Shown piece after piece: positions 15,960 to 23,658 of a stretch of DNA of 64,000 nucleotides. The stretch comes from a bacterium. GTDB taxonomy: Bacteria > Patescibacteriota > Minisyncoccia > Phycocordibacterales > UBA918. The DNA is taken from contig PAMC01000018.1 in the NCBI GenBank assembly GCA_002710785.1, positions 19,825-83,824 of the forward strand, written 5' to 3'. The notes beneath the pieces are model-generated. The model was not told where the DNA came from. It saw nothing but the letters and a program-made list of their open reading frames with translations, and searched no databases. The first letter of the stretch is position 1. Each line of letters starts with the position of its first letter. The translations under genes and the position numbers were made by a program.

Positions 15960-17042
15960 ATGAACTTCTGGCAACAGCTCGAAAAACCGTTTTTAGCGGT
16001 AGCGCCGATGGCGGACGTGACCGACGCGGCTTTTCGCCGTCTAATTGCAAAATACTCAGAGTTTCCTGGCCGGAGCGACGTTGTCATGTGGACGGAATTT
16101 GTCGCGGCTGACGGCCTGGTGCGCGCCACCCCCGAAGGCAAGGAGAAGCTGATGGCTGATCTTATATATACCGACGAGGAGCGACCAATCGTGGCGCAGC
16201 TTTTCTCCAGCACACCGGAGCATATGGAGTACGCTGCGAAGCTATGTCTTGAGTTAGGGTTTGACGGCATCGACATTAACATGGGTTGCCCCGACCGCTC
16301 GATTGAGAAACAGGGTTGTGGCTCAGCCATGATCAAGACGCCCGACGTGGCCCTTGAGGTTATCGCGGCGGCAAAGCGAGGCGCCAAGAGCGAGAAAGGT
16401 GGTATTCCGGTGAGCGTAAAGACTCGCTTGGGGTACCTCGAAGACGAGGTTGAGACTTGGATACCAACGCTCTTACGGGCAGCGCCGGCGGCCCTTACCA
16501 TCCATGCGCGTACGCGCAAAGACATGAGCAAAGTACCAGCCCGCTGGGAACGTATTGCGCGCGTCGTGGAGCTGCGCGATGCGCTCAGCCCCGACACGAA
16601 AATAATTGGCAATGGCGATGTCTTGAGCCAGGCTGATGCAGCGCAAAAGCTTGCTGCGTGCGGCGCCGACGGCGCTATGGTCGGCCGCGCGCTGTTTGGT
16701 AACCCATGGTTTTTTCACCCCACGAAGCGTGTGCCGCTCAAGCTCTTGGCCTTGCCAACGCATGGCGTTAACCGCGATGAGATTATTGTGGCTGATAAGA
16801 GTGAAGTAGGTGTGAAGTACGTCTCCATGGAGGAGCGCTTGCGAGTGATGGTCGAGCACAGCTACCTCTTTGCTGAGCTCCTGCCATTTAAAAGTTTTGC
16901 CACCATGAAAAAGCACTACAAAGCCTACGTGCACGGCTTTCCGGGCGCAGCGCAGCTGCGGGCTCGGTTGATGGAGGAGGGCAACTCGCCAGACAAAGTT
17001 GAAGTAGTTGTTTTAGATTTCATTGCAGAAATTAATAATTGA
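15960..17042 (+). CDS. dus: tRNA-dihydrouridine synthase
   Basis: A 360-residue flavoenzyme reducing uridines in tRNA D-loops. It has V-A-P-M-A-D-V-T-D at the N-terminus, G-I-D-I-N-M-G-C-P-D-R and the catalytic cysteine in K-Q-G-C-G-S-A-M. K-T-R-L-G is followed by H-A-R-T and the FMN-phosphate motif I-G-N-G-D-V ... G-A-D-G-A-M-V-G-R-A-L-F-G-N-P-W-F-F. Length is a little above the usual 320-350. The start at ATG 15960 follows a TACAAT box (15945-15950) by 9 nt, suggesting a leaderless mRNA; the longer upstream frame is rejected because the family begins here. Confidence 0.93.
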   Translation: MNFWQQLEKPFLAVAPMADVTDAAFRRLIAKYSEFPGRSDVVMWTEFVAADGLVRATPEGKEKLMADLIYTDEERPIVAQLFSSTPEHMEYAAKLCLELGFDGIDINMGCPDRSIEKQGCGSAMIKTPDVALEVIAAAKRGAKSEKGGIPVSVKTRLGYLEDEVETWIPTLLRAAPAALTIHARTRKDMSKVPARWERIARVVELRDALSPDTKIIGNGDVLSQADAAQKLAACGADGAMVGRALFGNPWFFHPTKRVPLKLLALPTHGVNRDEIIVADKSEVGVKYVSMEERLRVMVEHSYLFAELLPFKSFATMKKHYKAYVHGFPGAAQLRARLMEEGNSPDKVEVVVLDFIAEINN

Positions 17043-17078
17043 CGTAATCTAGTCTCAGCACAAAAAGGAGATAGAAGG

Positions 17079-17639
17079 TTGATCTCTAAATCGTTAAAGC
17101 ACCACCGCCTAGTGATCGAGAGTAACGCTCTTGAAGGCATAAGCGCGGTCAAGGGTCTGTACTATGAGGCACATATGCGTGCGGCCTGCCAGGTCGAAGT
17201 TTCGCCACACTACTACCTGAGTAAACCACTGGAGCTCCATAAACTCTTTAGAGGTGTTCTTGAGATCGGTGTTGTGGCCGGCCAGTACCGAAGCAGTGAA
17301 GCATTCGTGACCAACCAGCCATTGCCGAGCCCGACCGCTGTTCCGATTTTGATGGAAGAATGGCTAGCGCAAGTAAGTCGGTCGCTAGATGTCTGCAAAT
17401 CAGGTTCGGCGGATGCTTTGCAGTCTGCTCATATTGTTCATTACGAGTTCCTGTGCATACATCCTTTCGGCGACGGTAACGGACGATGTGCCCGATTACT
17501 AATGAACGCATTCTTGGGTGCTCTGGATCTGCCTTGGTATATCGTCGACCAAGACGGTAAGTCAGAGTACCTAAGCACTTTGCGTAGATATGAAAATCGA
17601 GACTTCCGCCCAAAACACTTGCAACACTATGCGGCCTAG
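17079..17639 (+). CDS. Fic-family AMPylase-like protein
   Basis: A 186-residue Fic protein. The catalytic motif H-P-F-G-D-G-N-G-R-C-A-R is at residues 128-139 with all key residues. Residues 15-20 (S-N-A-L-E-G) match the inhibitory motif [S/T]xxxE[G/N] that blocks ATP binding in Fic proteins with an N-terminal inhibitory helix, so it is probably auto-inhibited. The start is TTG 17079, 8 nt after an AAAGGAG Shine-Dalgarno (17064-17070), one of the few strong ones here. The target is unknown; no antitoxin neighbour is visible. The stop codon lies inside the terminator hairpin. Confidence 0.85.
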   Translation: MISKSLKHHRLVIESNALEGISAVKGLYYEAHMRAACQVEVSPHYYLSKPLELHKLFRGVLEIGVVAGQYRSSEAFVTNQPLPSPTAVPILMEEWLAQVSRSLDVCKSGSADALQSAHIVHYEFLCIHPFGDGNGRCARLLMNAFLGALDLPWYIVDQDGKSEYLSTLRRYENRDFRPKHLQHYAA

Positions 17640-17652
17640 GCCGCATTTTTTT
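17629..17652 (+). terminator. fic intrinsic terminator
   Basis: A perfect 18-bp palindrome ATGCGGCCTAGGCCGCAT (17629-17646) is followed directly by a run of seven T. The fic stop codon TAG is part of the palindrome centre. Confidence 0.9.
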
Positions 17653-17697
17653 ATATACAGAACGTTGATTCGTTGAAAGATGCGATATACTTAACTA

Positions 17698-17952
17698 ATG
17701 GAAATGACAGAAGTGTTGCACGCGAATATCTTTTTCATCATCGCGTCGGTAGGAGTGGTGTTGTTTATAATTATTACCAGCCTTATTCTTTACCACGTGC
17801 TTAAGGTAGTGCGGGCGGTTCGACGTATTGTCGAACGGGTGGAGCGGGGTAGCGAGGTGCTGGCTGAAGACATCGAAGACATTCGCCACAACCTCAACCC
17901 AACTCGACTGATTGGCTTTATCATGAGTATTATCCCCGGGATTAAGCGATAG
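17698..17952 (+). CDS. Small membrane protein (DUF948-like)
   Basis: An 84-residue protein with one N-terminal transmembrane helix (about residues 9-33: I-F-F-I-I-A-S-V-G-V-V-L), then an amphipathic charged helix (V-R-A-V-R-R-I-V-E-R-V-E-R-G-S-E) resembling DUF948-type proteins. It precedes an H1-like membrane protein, as related small genes often do in CPR genomes. A TATACT box (17686-17691) ends 6 nt before ATG, so the mRNA is probably leaderless. The function is unknown. Confidence 0.7.
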   Translation: MEMTEVLHANIFFIIASVGVVLFIIITSLILYHVLKVVRAVRRIVERVERGSEVLAEDIEDIRHNLNPTRLIGFIMSIIPGIKR

Positions 17953-17993
17953 TGCGTGGGCACCCGGTAAATTACTCTGTATACTGCTGACAT

Positions 17994-18473
17994 ATGGCAA
18001 AGAAAGCAACAAAGAAGACTGCAAAAAAAGCGAAAAGCTTGAGTACGCAACAGAAGGTTGGAATTGGTGTTGGACTCACCACCGCGGCAGTGGCCGCAGC
18101 CGGTGCGTACTTCCTCTACGGGAGTGCCGACGCTAAGAAGAATCGCCAAAAGGTAAAGAGTTGGACGCTCAAGGCCAAAGCTGAAGTGCTCGAGACGCTC
18201 GAGAAAGCACATGAGATGACCGAGGAGGAGTACGACAAGCTCATCGACACTGTGAGTGGTGCGTACAGCCGCCTTAAGGATGCGAGCAAAGCTGACATCG
18301 CTACCTTTAAGCGCGAGATGAAGCATCATTGGAAGGGGATTGAGAAAGTGGCCAAGCCAGCTAAAAAGAAAGCAGCCAAGAAAGCGAAAAAGGCTACAAA
18401 GAAAGCGAAAAAGGCAACCAAAAAAACCACTAAGAAGACTGCCAAGAAGAAGACCACCAGAAAGAAATCATAA
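17994..18473 (+). CDS. Membrane protein with histone-H1-like tail
   Basis: A 159-residue protein: a short basic lead, a glycine/alanine-rich transmembrane segment (about residues 22-42, G-I-G-V-G-L-T-T-A-A-V-A-A-A-G-A-Y-F), a charged coiled-coil region, then from about residue 118 almost only Lys, Ala and Thr in A-K-K-A-T-K-K-type repeats. The middle resembles YtxH-like stress proteins and the tail resembles histone H1/HctB DNA-compaction tails. It may tether DNA or RNA to the membrane; this is inference. TATACT at 17980-17985 lies 8 nt before ATG. Confidence 0.75.
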   Translation: MAKKATKKTAKKAKSLSTQQKVGIGVGLTTAAVAAAGAYFLYGSADAKKNRQKVKSWTLKAKAEVLETLEKAHEMTEEEYDKLIDTVSGAYSRLKDASKADIATFKREMKHHWKGIEKVAKPAKKKAAKKAKKATKKAKKATKKTTKKTAKKKTTRKKS

Positions 18474-18474
18474 A

Positions 18475-18508
18475 CAAAAAGCCCGCGACCTCTGGCCGCG
18501 GGCTTTTT
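18475..18508 (+). terminator. Terminator after H1-like gene
   Basis: AAAAAGCCCGCG and CGCGGGCTTTTT pair around a short loop, ending in TTTTTGTTTTG. The flanking A and T runs make it potentially bidirectional. Confidence 0.9.
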
Positions 18509-18534
18509 GTTTTGTTTCAGTAGTTTGGGCAGGG

Positions 18535-18552
18535 TATACTACTCTCACTATG
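18535..18552 (+). promoter_or_regulatory. dnaX -10 box next to the start codon
   Basis: TATACT (18535-18540) lies 9 nt before ATG 18550, directly after the preceding terminator. It is the only room for a promoter and implies a leaderless dnaX mRNA. Confidence 0.65.
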
Positions 18553-19584
18553 ACCGAACAACTCGCCCTCTACCGTAAGTACCGCCCCGAGAGCTTCAAA
18601 GAAGTCCGCGATCAAGACCACATTGTATCGGTGCTCGAAGGGGCGATCAAAAAGCGTGCGGTCCCACACGCCATGATCTTCTCGGGCACGCGTGGCACCG
18701 GCAAGACCACTATGGCGCGAATTGTCGCTCGTGAGCTTGGTGTGGCTGACGTCGACCTCTACGAAATCGACGCGGCGAGCAACCGTGGCATAGACGATGT
18801 GCGCGAACTCAAAGAGGCGGTGCATACACTGCCGTACCAGTCGGAGAAGAAGGTCTACATCATCGACGAGGTGCACATGCTCACCAAAGAAGCCTTTAAC
18901 GCGCTTTTAAAAACTATCGAGGAGCCACCTGAGCACGTGGTGTTTATGATGGCCACCACCGAAATCGACAAAGTGCTCGACACGATTCTCTCGCGTTGTC
19001 AGGTCTTCACGTTACACTCACCAAGTCGCTCAGTGTTAGCAAAGACGGTGACCGACGTAGCCAAGAAAGAAGGCTTTACCCTTAAGCCTGACGCAGCCGA
19101 CATGATTGCAATTGCCGCCGATGGCTCGTTTCGAGATGCCCTCGGAGTACTGCAAAAAGTCATTCTGGCTTCGGGTGATAAAATCGGCGACGGCGATGAG
19201 GTGGCCGCCATCATTGGCGCCCCAAAAACCGCTGCACTTGAGTCGCTCGTACAGGCCTTGCACGAGAAGGATGCTGCCACTGCGCTTAAGGCCATTGCCG
19301 ACGCTGCTGAGAGCCAGACCGACATGGTGCTCTTCACTCGTTTGCTCTTGGAGCGCCTGCGGGCGGTTATGCTGCTTAGAAATGCGCCTAACGATGCGGA
19401 GCGGATTCTCGCGCAGCTACCCCCGAGCGGAGCCGAGCAGGTAGAGAAGCTTGCCGCCGACGCTGCATCGCCACTTAACTCGCACCTCTTACTACGAGCG
19501 CTCGAGATTTCCCAGCTGGTCCGCCGCGCCAGCGTCCCCCATCTGCCCCTGGAGGTGTTAGTAGTGGAGGTATGTACTAAGTAA
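18550..19584 (+). CDS. dnaX: DNA polymerase III clamp-loader subunit (gamma form)
   Basis: A 344-residue AAA+ clamp-loader ATPase. Y-R-K-Y-R-P near residue 8 opens the family. Walker A G-T-R-G-T-G-K-T is at 46-53, Walker B I-I-D-E-V-H near 104-109, the sensor-1/arginine-finger segment is S-R-C, and G-S-F-R-D-A-L is conserved. The zinc module normally between Walker A and E-I-D-A-A-S-N, with four cysteines, is missing: R-E-L-G-V-A-D-V-D-L joins directly. There is also no tau extension, so this is a minimal gamma. ATG 18550 is chosen because the family start M-T-E-Q-L-A-L-Y begins here. Confidence 0.93.
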   Translation: MTEQLALYRKYRPESFKEVRDQDHIVSVLEGAIKKRAVPHAMIFSGTRGTGKTTMARIVARELGVADVDLYEIDAASNRGIDDVRELKEAVHTLPYQSEKKVYIIDEVHMLTKEAFNALLKTIEEPPEHVVFMMATTEIDKVLDTILSRCQVFTLHSPSRSVLAKTVTDVAKKEGFTLKPDAADMIAIAADGSFRDALGVLQKVILASGDKIGDGDEVAAIIGAPKTAALESLVQALHEKDAATALKAIADAAESQTDMVLFTRLLLERLRAVMLLRNAPNDAERILAQLPPSGAEQVEKLAADAASPLNSHLLLRALEISQLVRRASVPHLPLEVLVVEVCTK

Positions 19585-19592
19585 CACTATGT

Positions 19593-20231
19593 ATGAAAAA
19601 TATTTATTTGGTTCGACACGGTGAGACGTTTTCAAATATCGAGAATAAATGGCAAGGAGAAGACGAGGTTCTTAGTCCGCACGGTGAAATACAGGCAGAA
19701 AATTTAGGTCTGCGCTTAGCAAATCTTGATATTGACGTTCTTTTTTCCAGTACGATGAAACGCGCACTTCAAACGAGTAGTTTTATTTCGAAACATACAG
19801 GACTTAAAGTTCTTGAGACTGATTTACTCAGAGAGGAAAAAATCCCCTCATCTCTGATTGGCGTCTCGTACGCAAATGAACCAGACAATGGAATCAGGGA
19901 GTATTTACTTCAAATGCGCGCCAATGCTGACGATAAGAGCTGGCGATATGAAGATGAAGAGAATCCCACAGAGAGGATTGCTAGAGCCCAAGACGCCTTG
20001 CACTTTTTGCAACAACGACCAGAACAAAATGTTCTCGCGGTCTCACACGGTAACTTTCTAAAGTTTATGATTTTGTCGCTTTTGACTCACAACCTCGATT
20101 TGTTACCGTCACAAGTGTTCTCTATGGCTAGGTGTATCAAATCGGCAAACACAGGCATTACGGTAATTCGCGAAAGGGATGGTGAGTGGCAGTTGCTTAC
20201 CTGGAACGACCACGCACACTTTGCAGAGTAG
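19593..20231 (+). CDS. Histidine phosphatase family protein
   Basis: A 212-residue branched histidine phosphatase (phosphoglycerate mutase-like). The catalytic L-V-R-H-G-E-T is at residues 6-12 and the second histidine lies in V-S-H-G-N. The R-A-L-Q-T arginine segment is also present. The substrate is unknown; family members act on sugar phosphates, nucleotides or phosphoproteins. It starts 8 nt after dnaX and may be cotranscribed. It is richer in A/T than dnaX, hinting at a different origin. Confidence 0.88.
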   Translation: MKNIYLVRHGETFSNIENKWQGEDEVLSPHGEIQAENLGLRLANLDIDVLFSSTMKRALQTSSFISKHTGLKVLETDLLREEKIPSSLIGVSYANEPDNGIREYLLQMRANADDKSWRYEDEENPTERIARAQDALHFLQQRPEQNVLAVSHGNFLKFMILSLLTHNLDLLPSQVFSMARCIKSANTGITVIRERDGEWQLLTWNDHAHFAE

Positions 20232-20300
20232 TTGGCTTGAAACTTTTGGCAATTCTGGCAGTATGTAGGCCACTTTGCTTTGGCAGGGTAACAATTTAAT

Positions 20301-20315
20301 TGGCGGATCGTCTAA
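20301..20315 (+). pseudogene. 5' fragment of tRNA-Gln
   Basis: TGGCGGATCGTCTAA repeats the first 15 nt of the tRNA-Gln gene exactly and stops in the D-loop. It lies 19 nt upstream of the intact gene. Confidence 0.75.
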
Positions 20316-20323
20316 TAGTTTTG

Positions 20324-20413
20324 TTTGCTAAGCTGGCGGATCGTCTAACGGTAGGACGTTGGTTTCTGGCACCAAAAATCGGGGTTCGATTCCCTGTCCG
20401 CCAGCTTAGCAAA
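20324..20413. repeat. 17-bp inverted repeat enclosing tRNA-Gln
   Basis: TTTGCTAAGCTGGCGGA (20324-20340) is the exact reverse complement of TCCGCCAGCTTAGCAAA (20397-20413). The inner 7 bp are the acceptor stem; the outer 10 bp extend it in the precursor RNA, pairing even the discriminator base. Confidence 0.9.
20334..20404 (+). tRNA. tRNA-Gln (CTG anticodon)
   Basis: Acceptor TGGCGGA/TCCGCCA has the U1-A72 pair typical of tRNA-Gln. The anticodon stem TTGGT/ACCAA with loop TTCTGGC gives anticodon CTG, and the T-arm contains GGTTCGATTCC. The discriminator is G and CCA is not encoded. Confidence 0.95.
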
Positions 20414-20432
20414 GAAGTAGTAAGACGTTCGT

Positions 20433-20455
20433 AAAAAGTCCTTCCAGGGCTTTTT
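20433..20455 (+). terminator. Terminator after tRNA-Gln
   Basis: AAAAAGTCC pairs with GGGCTTTTT (one G-T pair) around TTCCA, ending in five T. Confidence 0.7.
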
Positions 20456-20476
20456 GCCTAGCACCAAAAAACGGGG

Positions 20477-20503
20477 CTAAAACAGTCCGAGGGACTGTTT
20501 TAG
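20477..20503. repeat. Perfect 12-bp hairpin
   Basis: CTAAAACAGTCC (20477-20488) and GGACTGTTTTAG (20492-20503) form a perfect stem with a 3-nt loop. It lies between tRNA-Gln and its 3' fragment, without a T-run. Confidence 0.75.
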
Positions 20504-20568
20504 AAGCAGTTTGAGATATTTTGAGTTTGCGAGAAATATCCAAACGCTGCACCGTTCATGTAATGAAA

Positions 20569-20672
20569 GATTCCCTGTCCGCCAGCACGTGAGAAATAAG
20601 CGCTTTCGAGCGCTTTTTCTCGTGCTGGCGGACAAGGAAAGTGCCTACGCACTTTGCGCGGGAATCGAACCC
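20569..20672. pseudogene. Facing tRNA-Gln 3' fragments forming a long hairpin
   Basis: GATTCCCTGTCCGCCAGC at 20569-20586 repeats the tRNA-Gln 3' end (20388-20405) exactly. It begins a long near-perfect stem (20577-20633) whose second arm is an inverted copy of the tRNA end. Beyond it, on the minus strand, GGGTTCGATTCCC (20660-20672) continues as a T-arm, but 25 nt containing a perfect AAAGTGC/GCACTTT hairpin (about 20638-20655) are inserted between the T-stem and the acceptor end. So there are two oppositely oriented 3' halves, one hairpin-interrupted. Confidence 0.7.
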
Positions 20673-20738
20673 ACACCCCGCAACCAAACCACACATCAGG
20701 CGAAAGAAAAGATTTGCGATGTGCGTCATAATAGCTAT

Positions 20739-21713
20739 ATGCACAAATGTACAACGTTCTTGCTTCTGGTGGCTTTGTTAGTGCCACCGCTCGGCAGTGA
20801 GGCACGCAGCCGCAGTATCGACGCTGATCGGCTGGATGACGACCCGGTTGATGAGATTCCGATTCCTGTTTTATTTGGTGTCGAGTACGATGACATCAAC
20901 CCCGACTTTGGTGATCCGCGTGGTGGCGGCACTCGTTTGCACGAAGGTGAAGACTTTCTGGCTCCCCAAGGAACGCCAATCGTGTCACCCACCGAGGCGA
21001 TCGTGCTCTCGACCGGCACTGGACCAAGTGCGGGCAAGTACGTGTACACCCTAAACCCCGGCGGCGAACGCTTCCGTTACATGCACCTCGATTACATTGC
21101 CGATCTCGATCGCGGTGACGTACTCGATGCGGGCGACTTTATTGGCACCGTAGGGGACACCGGTAACGCACCAGACGGGGTGTACCACCTCCACTTTGAG
21201 ACGAGAGACGACAACAACGACCCGCAAGACCCGTACGACCGACTGGTGGATGGTTTTACGCGGAAAGAGAAAATGTCATTTCTGAGAGACATCTTTCGCG
21301 ACATTCGTGATGACGAGGAGTACGCGGAGTTTTTAGTGACGACCTTCCCCAATGAATTTCGGGCGGCACTGCAGGCTGACTACGACTTGCCTCGTGCAGT
21401 TGAGCGTGCACTGAAGGAAGAAGGGCTGGTGGATCAGGCGGCAGCACTCGCTCAACTGCAAACGTTGTTGTCGCTTGTACCAGCCAGACTCACCAGCGAG
21501 TTAGGGAACGGTGATAGTGGCAAAGAGGTCATACTCTTACAGTTGTTTTTGATATTCAATACCACTGGTGCTGAGCGCGACCGCTTGGCCGCAGCGGGCC
21601 CCACTGGCTACTACGGGCCAATTACTGCAGCTGCGGTGGCCGCCTATCAGTTAGAGAACGATTTGGCTCAGACTGGGCGCTACGACCGCGCAACCCGCGG
21701 TGCGATGCTCTAG
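20739..21713 (+). CDS. Secreted M23 peptidase with peptidoglycan-binding domain
   Basis: A 324-residue exported protein. A signal peptide covers about residues 1-23 (F-L-L-L-V-A-L-L-V-P-P-L-G-S-E-A). An M23 (LytM) domain follows with zinc ligands in H-E-G-E-D (His68, Asp72) and H-L-H (His150, His152). It should cut peptidoglycan cross-bridges. The C-terminal part (G-P-T-G-Y-Y-G-P-I-T-A-A-A-V-A-A-Y-Q) is a PG_binding_1 repeat. The upstream frame runs into the tRNA hairpin region and is rejected; ATG 20739 follows CATAAT (20727-20732) closely. Confidence 0.9.
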   Translation: MHKCTTFLLLVALLVPPLGSEARSRSIDADRLDDDPVDEIPIPVLFGVEYDDINPDFGDPRGGGTRLHEGEDFLAPQGTPIVSPTEAIVLSTGTGPSAGKYVYTLNPGGERFRYMHLDYIADLDRGDVLDAGDFIGTVGDTGNAPDGVYHLHFETRDDNNDPQDPYDRLVDGFTRKEKMSFLRDIFRDIRDDEEYAEFLVTTFPNEFRAALQADYDLPRAVERALKEEGLVDQAAALAQLQTLLSLVPARLTSELGNGDSGKEVILLQLFLIFNTTGAERDRLAAAGPTGYYGPITAAAVAAYQLENDLAQTGRYDRATRGAML

Positions 21714-21733
21714 CGTTTGCTATACTCAGCGAC

Positions 21734-22072
21734 ATGATTACCATCGAGGATTTTGAGAAAGTTGATATCCGAGTAGGGAAAGTGTTGGCGGCGGAGGATT
21801 TTCCGGAGGCGCAGAAGCCGGCGTATAAGCTGACAATCGATTTAGGTCCAGAGATTGGGATCAAGAAATCGAGCGCACAACTGGTTGGCGCTCACAGTAA
21901 AGAAGAACTTGAGGGCATGCTCGTGATGTGTGTGGTGAATTTTCCGCCCCGACAGGTCGGACCGTTTCGTTCACAAGTGCTGACGCTGGGCTTTAAAAAC
22001 GCAGCTGGTGACGGCTGGCTAGTTGCAACACCGAGCAAGCCAGACGTTGAGCTCGGCAGTCGCCTACAGTAA
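21734..22072 (+). CDS. csaA: CsaA-like tRNA-binding protein
   Basis: A 112-residue OB-fold protein of the CsaA/Trbp111 family. It starts I-E-D-F-E-K-V-D-I-R-V-G-K-V and contains K-P-A-Y-K-L-T-I-D-L-G and V-N-F-P-P-R-Q-V-G-P-F-R-S-Q-V-L, hallmark segments. It binds tRNA structure-specifically and has been linked to chaperone and export activity. TATACT (21721-21726) ends 7 nt before ATG. The methyltransferase gene begins 2 nt after the stop, so the two are probably one unit. Confidence 0.92.
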   Translation: MITIEDFEKVDIRVGKVLAAEDFPEAQKPAYKLTIDLGPEIGIKKSSAQLVGAHSKEELEGMLVMCVVNFPPRQVGPFRSQVLTLGFKNAAGDGWLVATPSKPDVELGSRLQ

Positions 22073-22074
22073 CC

Positions 22075-22716
22075 ATGAGTGCGTACGGGGTCGATGTGGC
22101 GGCTACTCGGGCCGATGATCTAGATAAGAAGGTGCTGGCGGCGGTGGCCGCGCGTGTAGCGCGCGGCCAGCAACCTACGGTGCTCGATGCTGGTTGTGGA
22201 AGCGGCGGGTTAACTGCTCGACTGGCCGTAGCTGGTGCAGATGTGACGGCCGTTGATGTGGCCGACTATGCTACAACCATCGCGAACTTGCCGATGGCCT
22301 CGGGCGGCGTAACATTTACCCAAGCTGATGTACGCGAATTTGTACGTAACACGCAACAGCAGTTCGATTTTGCTGTGCTGCAACGAGTACTGCACTACGT
22401 GCCATACCTGCAAGCTAAAGAGCTACTCACGCAGCTGGCCACCAAGACCAACACAACGCTATTTGTGTCGGTGACCGGCACCTTGAGTGATATTGGTAAA
22501 ATGTACCCAGCCACTCATCAACCCCTGCCAGAACGCTGGGCAACGCTGCCGCCAGAAGCACAAAAAACGTTCTCGATTTTCGAGCCAATCTGCCTGTACA
22601 CAGCCGAAGAGCTTTCTCAGTTACTGCGAGAATGCGGGTGGGAGCTTGATGAGCTCTGGACCTCTGCTTTTGGCAACCATAAAGCGGTCGCGCGGCCAGC
22701 TAATAAGCCAGATTAG
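22075..22716 (+). CDS. SAM-dependent methyltransferase
   Basis: A 213-residue class I methyltransferase: motif I L-D-A-G-C-G-S-G-G-L-T near residue 40, acidic V-T-A-V-D-V ending the second strand, D-V-R-E-F and F-D-F-A-V-L-Q-R-V-L-H-Y-V. The C-terminal half has P-E-R-W and L-Y-T-A-E-E-L-S-Q-L-L-R-E-C-G-W. The substrate is not identifiable. Its start lies 2 nt after csaA. Confidence 0.85.
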   Translation: MSAYGVDVAATRADDLDKKVLAAVAARVARGQQPTVLDAGCGSGGLTARLAVAGADVTAVDVADYATTIANLPMASGGVTFTQADVREFVRNTQQQFDFAVLQRVLHYVPYLQAKELLTQLATKTNTTLFVSVTGTLSDIGKMYPATHQPLPERWATLPPEAQKTFSIFEPICLYTAEELSQLLRECGWELDELWTSAFGNHKAVARPANKPD

Positions 22717-22762
22717 CCAGCGGCAGTAACCTGCCGTACAATAGAGGAGTAATAAAAACAGT

Positions 22763-23653
22763 ATGAAAAATCTCATCATTGCAATTCTTGTTGTTATCTT
22801 ACTCGTCGCCGGGTGGTACTTCTTTATTCGTCCGAGTACCACTGACGTCATTAATCAGGTTCCCGCAGGTGTAACACCTACTGACCAGCCAGCCGACGTA
22901 ACTGACGACACACCAACGCCAGTTGAACCCGATGGCGGCATTGGGGACGGCGCTGGCCCTGTCCCAGTTGTAACGATTGGCCAGTCGGTAGGCGGCCGCG
23001 ATATTAAGGCGTATCGATTTGGTAATGGCAGCGTAGACATTTTGGTAGTGGGAGGCATCCACGGCGCGTACGCGCCGAACACCAGCGAACTTGCGACCCG
23101 TCTCATTGCGCACGCAGAAGAGAACGCCAGCTTTGTGCCCGAGGGAGTGACCTTGCATGTGATTCCAAACCTCAACCCTGACGGCCTCGCTACCGGTGCC
23201 AGCCCAGCTGGTCGCTTTAACGCTAACAACGTCGACCTAAACCGCAACTTTGATTGTGAGTGGCAAGCCGAGGGTGTCTGGCGCAGTCAGCCAGTATCTG
23301 GCGGTGACGCACCATTCTCTGAGCCTGAAGCTGCCGCCCTGCGCGACTACGTGGCAGAGATTACCCCAGCTGCAGCAGTGGTGTACTACGCAGCAGACGG
23401 TGGCGTCTACGCCTCAAGCTGTCGCAACGGTGTCTCAGCTGAGACCCTCGACCTCACCAACACCTACGCTGATGCTGCAGATTACACGGCGAACGAAGAA
23501 TTTGATTTCTACGCCATTACCGGCGATGCTGTGAACTGGATGGCAAGCGAAGGTGTGCCAGCTATTAGCGTACTCCTCACCAACTACTCAGCAACTGAGT
23601 GGGAGCAAAACCGCGCTGGTTTGGCTGCGGTGATGGATGTATTTGCTGAGTAG
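22763..23653 (+). CDS. M14 carboxypeptidase-like protein, apparently inactive
   Basis: A 296-residue secreted or anchored protein: N-terminal transmembrane helix (about 4-22), Pro/Asp-rich linker, then an M14 zinc-carboxypeptidase fold (I-G-Q-S-V-G-G-R-D, N-A-N-N-V-D-L-N-R-N-F). Compared with its tandem neighbour, the zinc-binding G-G-I-H-G-G-Y-E becomes G-G-I-H-G-A-Y-A (Ala104), F-W-H-S becomes V-Y-Y-A, and the catalytic I-E-M-E-S segment becomes V-L-L-T-N. Two zinc ligands and the catalytic glutamate therefore seem lost. It may bind peptidoglycan or peptide without cutting. The alignment was done by eye. Confidence 0.85.
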   Translation: MKNLIIAILVVILLVAGWYFFIRPSTTDVINQVPAGVTPTDQPADVTDDTPTPVEPDGGIGDGAGPVPVVTIGQSVGGRDIKAYRFGNGSVDILVVGGIHGAYAPNTSELATRLIAHAEENASFVPEGVTLHVIPNLNPDGLATGASPAGRFNANNVDLNRNFDCEWQAEGVWRSQPVSGGDAPFSEPEAAALRDYVAEITPAAAVVYYAADGGVYASSCRNGVSAETLDLTNTYADAADYTANEEFDFYAITGDAVNWMASEGVPAISVLLTNYSATEWEQNRAGLAAVMDVFAE

Positions 23654-23658
23654 ACACT

